DNA from: Pseudomonadota bacterium
Lineage (GTDB): Bacteria; Pseudomonadota; Alphaproteobacteria; Rhizobiales; Beijerinckiaceae
Assembly (NCBI GenBank): GCA_021813805.1
Contig: JAKAJL010000005.1
Coordinates: 57,330-121,329 of the forward strand
Direction of reading: 5' to 3'
DNA: 64,000 nt
Below are positions 61,624 to 64,000 of this stretch, in pieces. The notes under the pieces were generated by a model. It saw nothing but the letters and a program-made list of their open reading frames with translations. It did not search any database and was not told the DNA's origin. The translations under genes were made by a program, and so were the position numbers. Position 1 is the first letter of the stretch; each line of letters opens with the position of its first letter.

Positions 61624-62312
61624 TGACCGCCGTCACGACCAACGACCTTCTGGGCCAGGACGGGTCCAAGCGCACGGTGATGATCTACAGCCGCTATGAG
61701 CGGTTCTGGCACTGGTCTCAGGCGGCGTTGATCCTCATCCTCGCCTTCACCGGCTTTGCCGTCCACGGCCTCATTCCGCTGCCCTACAGGACAGCTGCCC
61801 AGATCCATTCCTATGCGGCGATCGCCTTGATCGCGCTGTGGGCCTTCACCACCTTCTGGCATTTCACCACCGGACAGTGGCGGCAATATCTGCCGAAGCT
61901 GGCGAGCCTGCCGGCGATCCTGAAATTCTATGCGTGGGGCATCCTCGCCGGCGCGCCGCATCCCTATACCAAGACGCTGAAACGCAAGCAGAACGCGCTC
62001 CAGTCCCTGGCCTATCTCTGGTTCATGGTCATCATCGGCCCGGCGTTATGGTCGTCCGGCATCGTCTATCTGACCTATCCTCTGTGGGCGAAAATAGCGG
62101 CGGGAACCATCGCCTTGCCGGTCGTCGCCTTCGTTCATCTTGCCGCAGCTTATCTGATCACCATTTTCGTCATTATTCACATTTATATGACGACGACCGG
62201 CAAAACGCCGCTCCACTATGTCAGGACGATGATCACCGGCTATGACACGATCCCATTGTCGAAGGCCGAGGCGGCCTATCTCGCCGAGGACGAACCGGGG
62301 CGTCTGAAATGA
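61623..62312 (+). CDS. Cytochrome b/b561-type membrane subunit partner of the octaheme cytochrome
   Basis: YSRYERFWHWSQAALILILAFTGFAVHG, QIHSYAAIALIALWAFTTFWHFTTGQWRQYLP, AFVHLAAAYLITIFVIIHIYMTTTG; TGATG overlap. Confidence 0.92.
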   Translation: MTAVTTNDLLGQDGSKRTVMIYSRYERFWHWSQAALILILAFTGFAVHGLIPLPYRTAAQIHSYAAIALIALWAFTTFWHFTTGQWRQYLPKLASLPAILKFYAWGILAGAPHPYTKTLKRKQNALQSLAYLWFMVIIGPALWSSGIVYLTYPLWAKIAAGTIALPVVAFVHLAAAYLITIFVIIHIYMTTTGKTPLHYVRTMITGYDTIPLSKAEAAYLAEDEPGRLK

Positions 62313-62373
62313 GGTTTTGAATTCCTGAGAGGCTGCCGGGCGCTCCCCTCCCCCCAAGCCTTCAGGTCAACTC

Positions 62374-62412
62374 GAGGACATTCCCTCCCCCAGGGAATGT
62401 CCTCTTTTTTTT
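62374..62412 (+). terminator. Rho-independent terminator, perfect 13-bp stem
   Basis: gaggacattccct-ccccc-agggaatgtcctc followed by a T-run. Confidence 0.95.
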
Positions 62413-62524
62413 GATATTCGCCTTCTCCGCGAAAAGCTTCGCCATCGCGGCCCACTGGCGAGACTTTTCCCGGTTTCTCGGGCGGCGCTCCTGAACGTCA
62501 AGCGGACAGGCGGAAAAAAACGAA

Positions 62525-62559
62525 GGGCCCGTCGCGGTGTTTCCAACCGCAACGGGCCC
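62525..62559 (-). terminator. Rho-independent terminator downstream of mrp
   Basis: gggcccgt-cgcggtgtttccaaccgca-acgggccc with aaaaaaa on the left (U-tract on minus strand). Confidence 0.85.
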
Positions 62560-62585
62560 CAAGCATTTAGCGATTTCGTCCCGCC

Positions 62586-63716
62586 TTATTCGACCGCGAT
62601 GCGCGGCGCCTTCTTGGCCGGCGCCTGATTCATCGCGTCGCGGACCTTCTCCGCCAGCACGAGATAGGGCTTCGCCTGAGGGGCGTCGGGGTCCTTGGCG
62701 ACGACGGGCAGGCCGGCGTCCGAGGTTTCGCGCACCGAAGCGTCGAGCGGCGCTTCGCCGAGGAAGGGAACGCCCATTTTCTCGGCCTCGGCCCTCGCTC
62801 CGCCATGAGCGAAAATATCGGTGCGCTCGCCGCAATGCGGGCACAGGAAATAGCTCATGTTCTCGAACAGGCCGTAGATCGGCACATGAACCTGATTGAA
62901 CATGGCGATGCCGCGCCGCGCGTCGATCAGCGCGAGGTCCTGCGGCGTCGACACGATCACCGCGCCGGCGAGGCCGACGTTCTGCGCCATGGTCAACTGG
63001 GTGTCGCCGGTGCCGGGCGGCATGTCGACCACCAGCACGTCGAGTTCACCCCAGGCGACGTCGCGCAGCAACTGGGTCAAGGCGGACATGACCATCGGGC
63101 CGCGCCACACGATCGCCGCGTCGTCAGGCACCAGGAAGCCGATCGACATGACTTTTACGCCGAATTTCTCGATCGGCTTCAGCGCGCCGCCTTCCTCCAT
63201 GTCGGGACGGCCGGAAATGCCGAACAGGCGCGGCTGCGAGGGGCCGAACAGATCGGCGTCGAGCAGGCCGACCTTCATGCCGAGGCGGGCGAGGCCGATC
63301 GCCAGATTGGCGGAGGTCGTGGACTTGCCGACGCCGCCCTTGCCCGACGCAACCGCGACGATCTTCTTGATTCCCTCAACCCCGGCGCCGTGGGTGGCCC
63401 CGTGCGGCGCTCCATGCGCCCCTTGGCCATTGCCGCCCTTGGGCGCCGCCTGCTGCGGCGCGCTGTCCGGCGCGCGCTCCGAGGTCAGCACCACCACGGC
63501 GCCCTTGACGCCGGAAATGGCCTTGACCGCCGTCTCGGCGGCCTGCCGCATCGGCTGGCAATGGGGCGCCTGCTCGGGGGTCACTGCAATCGAGAGGAAA
63601 ACCTTGCCCTCGCGGATGCTGATTCCAGAGATGGCCCCGGATTGCGGCAACGGCGTCCTGCCGTCCGGACCAGGAACCTTGGCCAAAGCCGCGAGAATGT
63701 CGTCGTTGGTGAACAT
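62586..63716 (-). CDS. mrp: Mrp/NBP35-type Fe-S carrier P-loop ATPase
   Basis: N-terminal DUF59-like domain; VASGKGGVGKSTTSANLAIGLARLGMKVGLLDADLFGPSQPRLFG; ENMSYFLCPHCGERTDIF. Confidence 0.96.
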   Translation of the reverse strand: MFTNDDILAALAKVPGPDGRTPLPQSGAISGISIREGKVFLSIAVTPEQAPHCQPMRQAAETAVKAISGVKGAVVVLTSERAPDSAPQQAAPKGGNGQGAHGAPHGATHGAGVEGIKKIVAVASGKGGVGKSTTSANLAIGLARLGMKVGLLDADLFGPSQPRLFGISGRPDMEEGGALKPIEKFGVKVMSIGFLVPDDAAIVWRGPMVMSALTQLLRDVAWGELDVLVVDMPPGTGDTQLTMAQNVGLAGAVIVSTPQDLALIDARRGIAMFNQVHVPIYGLFENMSYFLCPHCGERTDIFAHGGARAEAEKMGVPFLGEAPLDASVRETSDAGLPVVAKDPDAPQAKPYLVLAEKVRDAMNQAPAKKAPRIAVE

Positions 63717-63871
63717 GAATTGACCCTTTGCTGCGCTTTCCCCGTCCGATTGCGCGTGTTGTCGTTACTGGCCCGGCGCACTTTTTGGATGCGTTTTCGG
63801 CGCCGGGAGGCTGTGTGGATGTGTGATCGGCGCCGGCAAATGTCCAGTCGCCGGATGCGCAAAAACGCAAA

Positions 63872-63898
63872 CAGGCCCCGCCTCGCGGGCGGGGCCTG
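63872..63898 (-). terminator. Rho-independent terminator for the partial gene at the right edge
   Basis: caggccccgcc / ggcggggcctg hairpin, U-rich on minus strand (aaaaacgcaaa on plus). Confidence 0.75.
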
Positions 63899-63918
63899 AT
63901 GTTGTTTAGCGCCGGCGG

Positions 63919-64000
63919 TCAGTCGGCGGCGACGTCGAGGCCGGCCTCGCGGGCCTTGCGTTCGAAATATTTCTCCGCTTCGTCGGTGAAGTCGTCGGTG
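63919..64000 (-). CDS. C-terminal fragment of an unidentified protein, cut by window edge
   Basis: Minus translation ...TDDFTDEAEKYFERKAREAGLDVAAD* followed by a terminator. Confidence 0.45.
   Translation of the reverse strand, partial: TDDFTDEAEKYFERKAREAGLDVAAD

Noticed and set aside
1-64000. CRISPR arrays, insertion sequences, toxin-antitoxin or phage-defence islands
   Set aside because: No regularly spaced repeats, transposase motifs or defence gene clusters seen; the lone HNH protein is not enough to call a defence system.

Overview
The window is high-GC and looks like chromosomal core from an alphaproteobacterium, probably Hyphomicrobiales/Beijerinckiaceae-like (inferred from gene content only). 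I found no CRISPR array, rRNA, insertion sequence, or convincing prophage. In order it contains: pepA (partial, -); lptF-lptG-lptD-surA-pdxA-ksgA; two small membrane proteins; a copper/redox region (PCu(A)C chaperone, cytochrome b5-domain protein, FNR-type ferric-reductase-like protein); a heavy-metal RND efflux operon with DUF3240 and TolC; tRNA-Gly(TCC); an ABC exporter; a phasin; a complete glycogen operon glgP-glgB-glgC-glgA ending in one continuous GlgX+MalQ fusion; HNH, EamA (His-rich tail) and USP genes; rpmG; a methyltransferase; gyrA; two poorly characterised ORFs; ssb/uvrA divergent around an SOS box; secF-secD-yajC; bfd-bfr behind an Irr/ICE-like box; three YceI paralogues with cytochrome b561 and a LysR regulator; an MCP; a second PCu(A)C-like protein; a class II amidotransferase; a DUF3365 heme protein divergent from an octaheme cytochrome + cytochrome b operon; mrp; and a partial gene. 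The best candidates for less-described biology are the octaheme cytochrome/cytochrome b/DUF3365 locus, the GlgX-MalQ fusion, the cytochrome b5/FNR redox cluster, and two structured C-rich-loop RNA candidates. Most long ORFs in the track that oppose these genes are high-GC antisense shadows. All calls were made by reading motifs; no database search was run.
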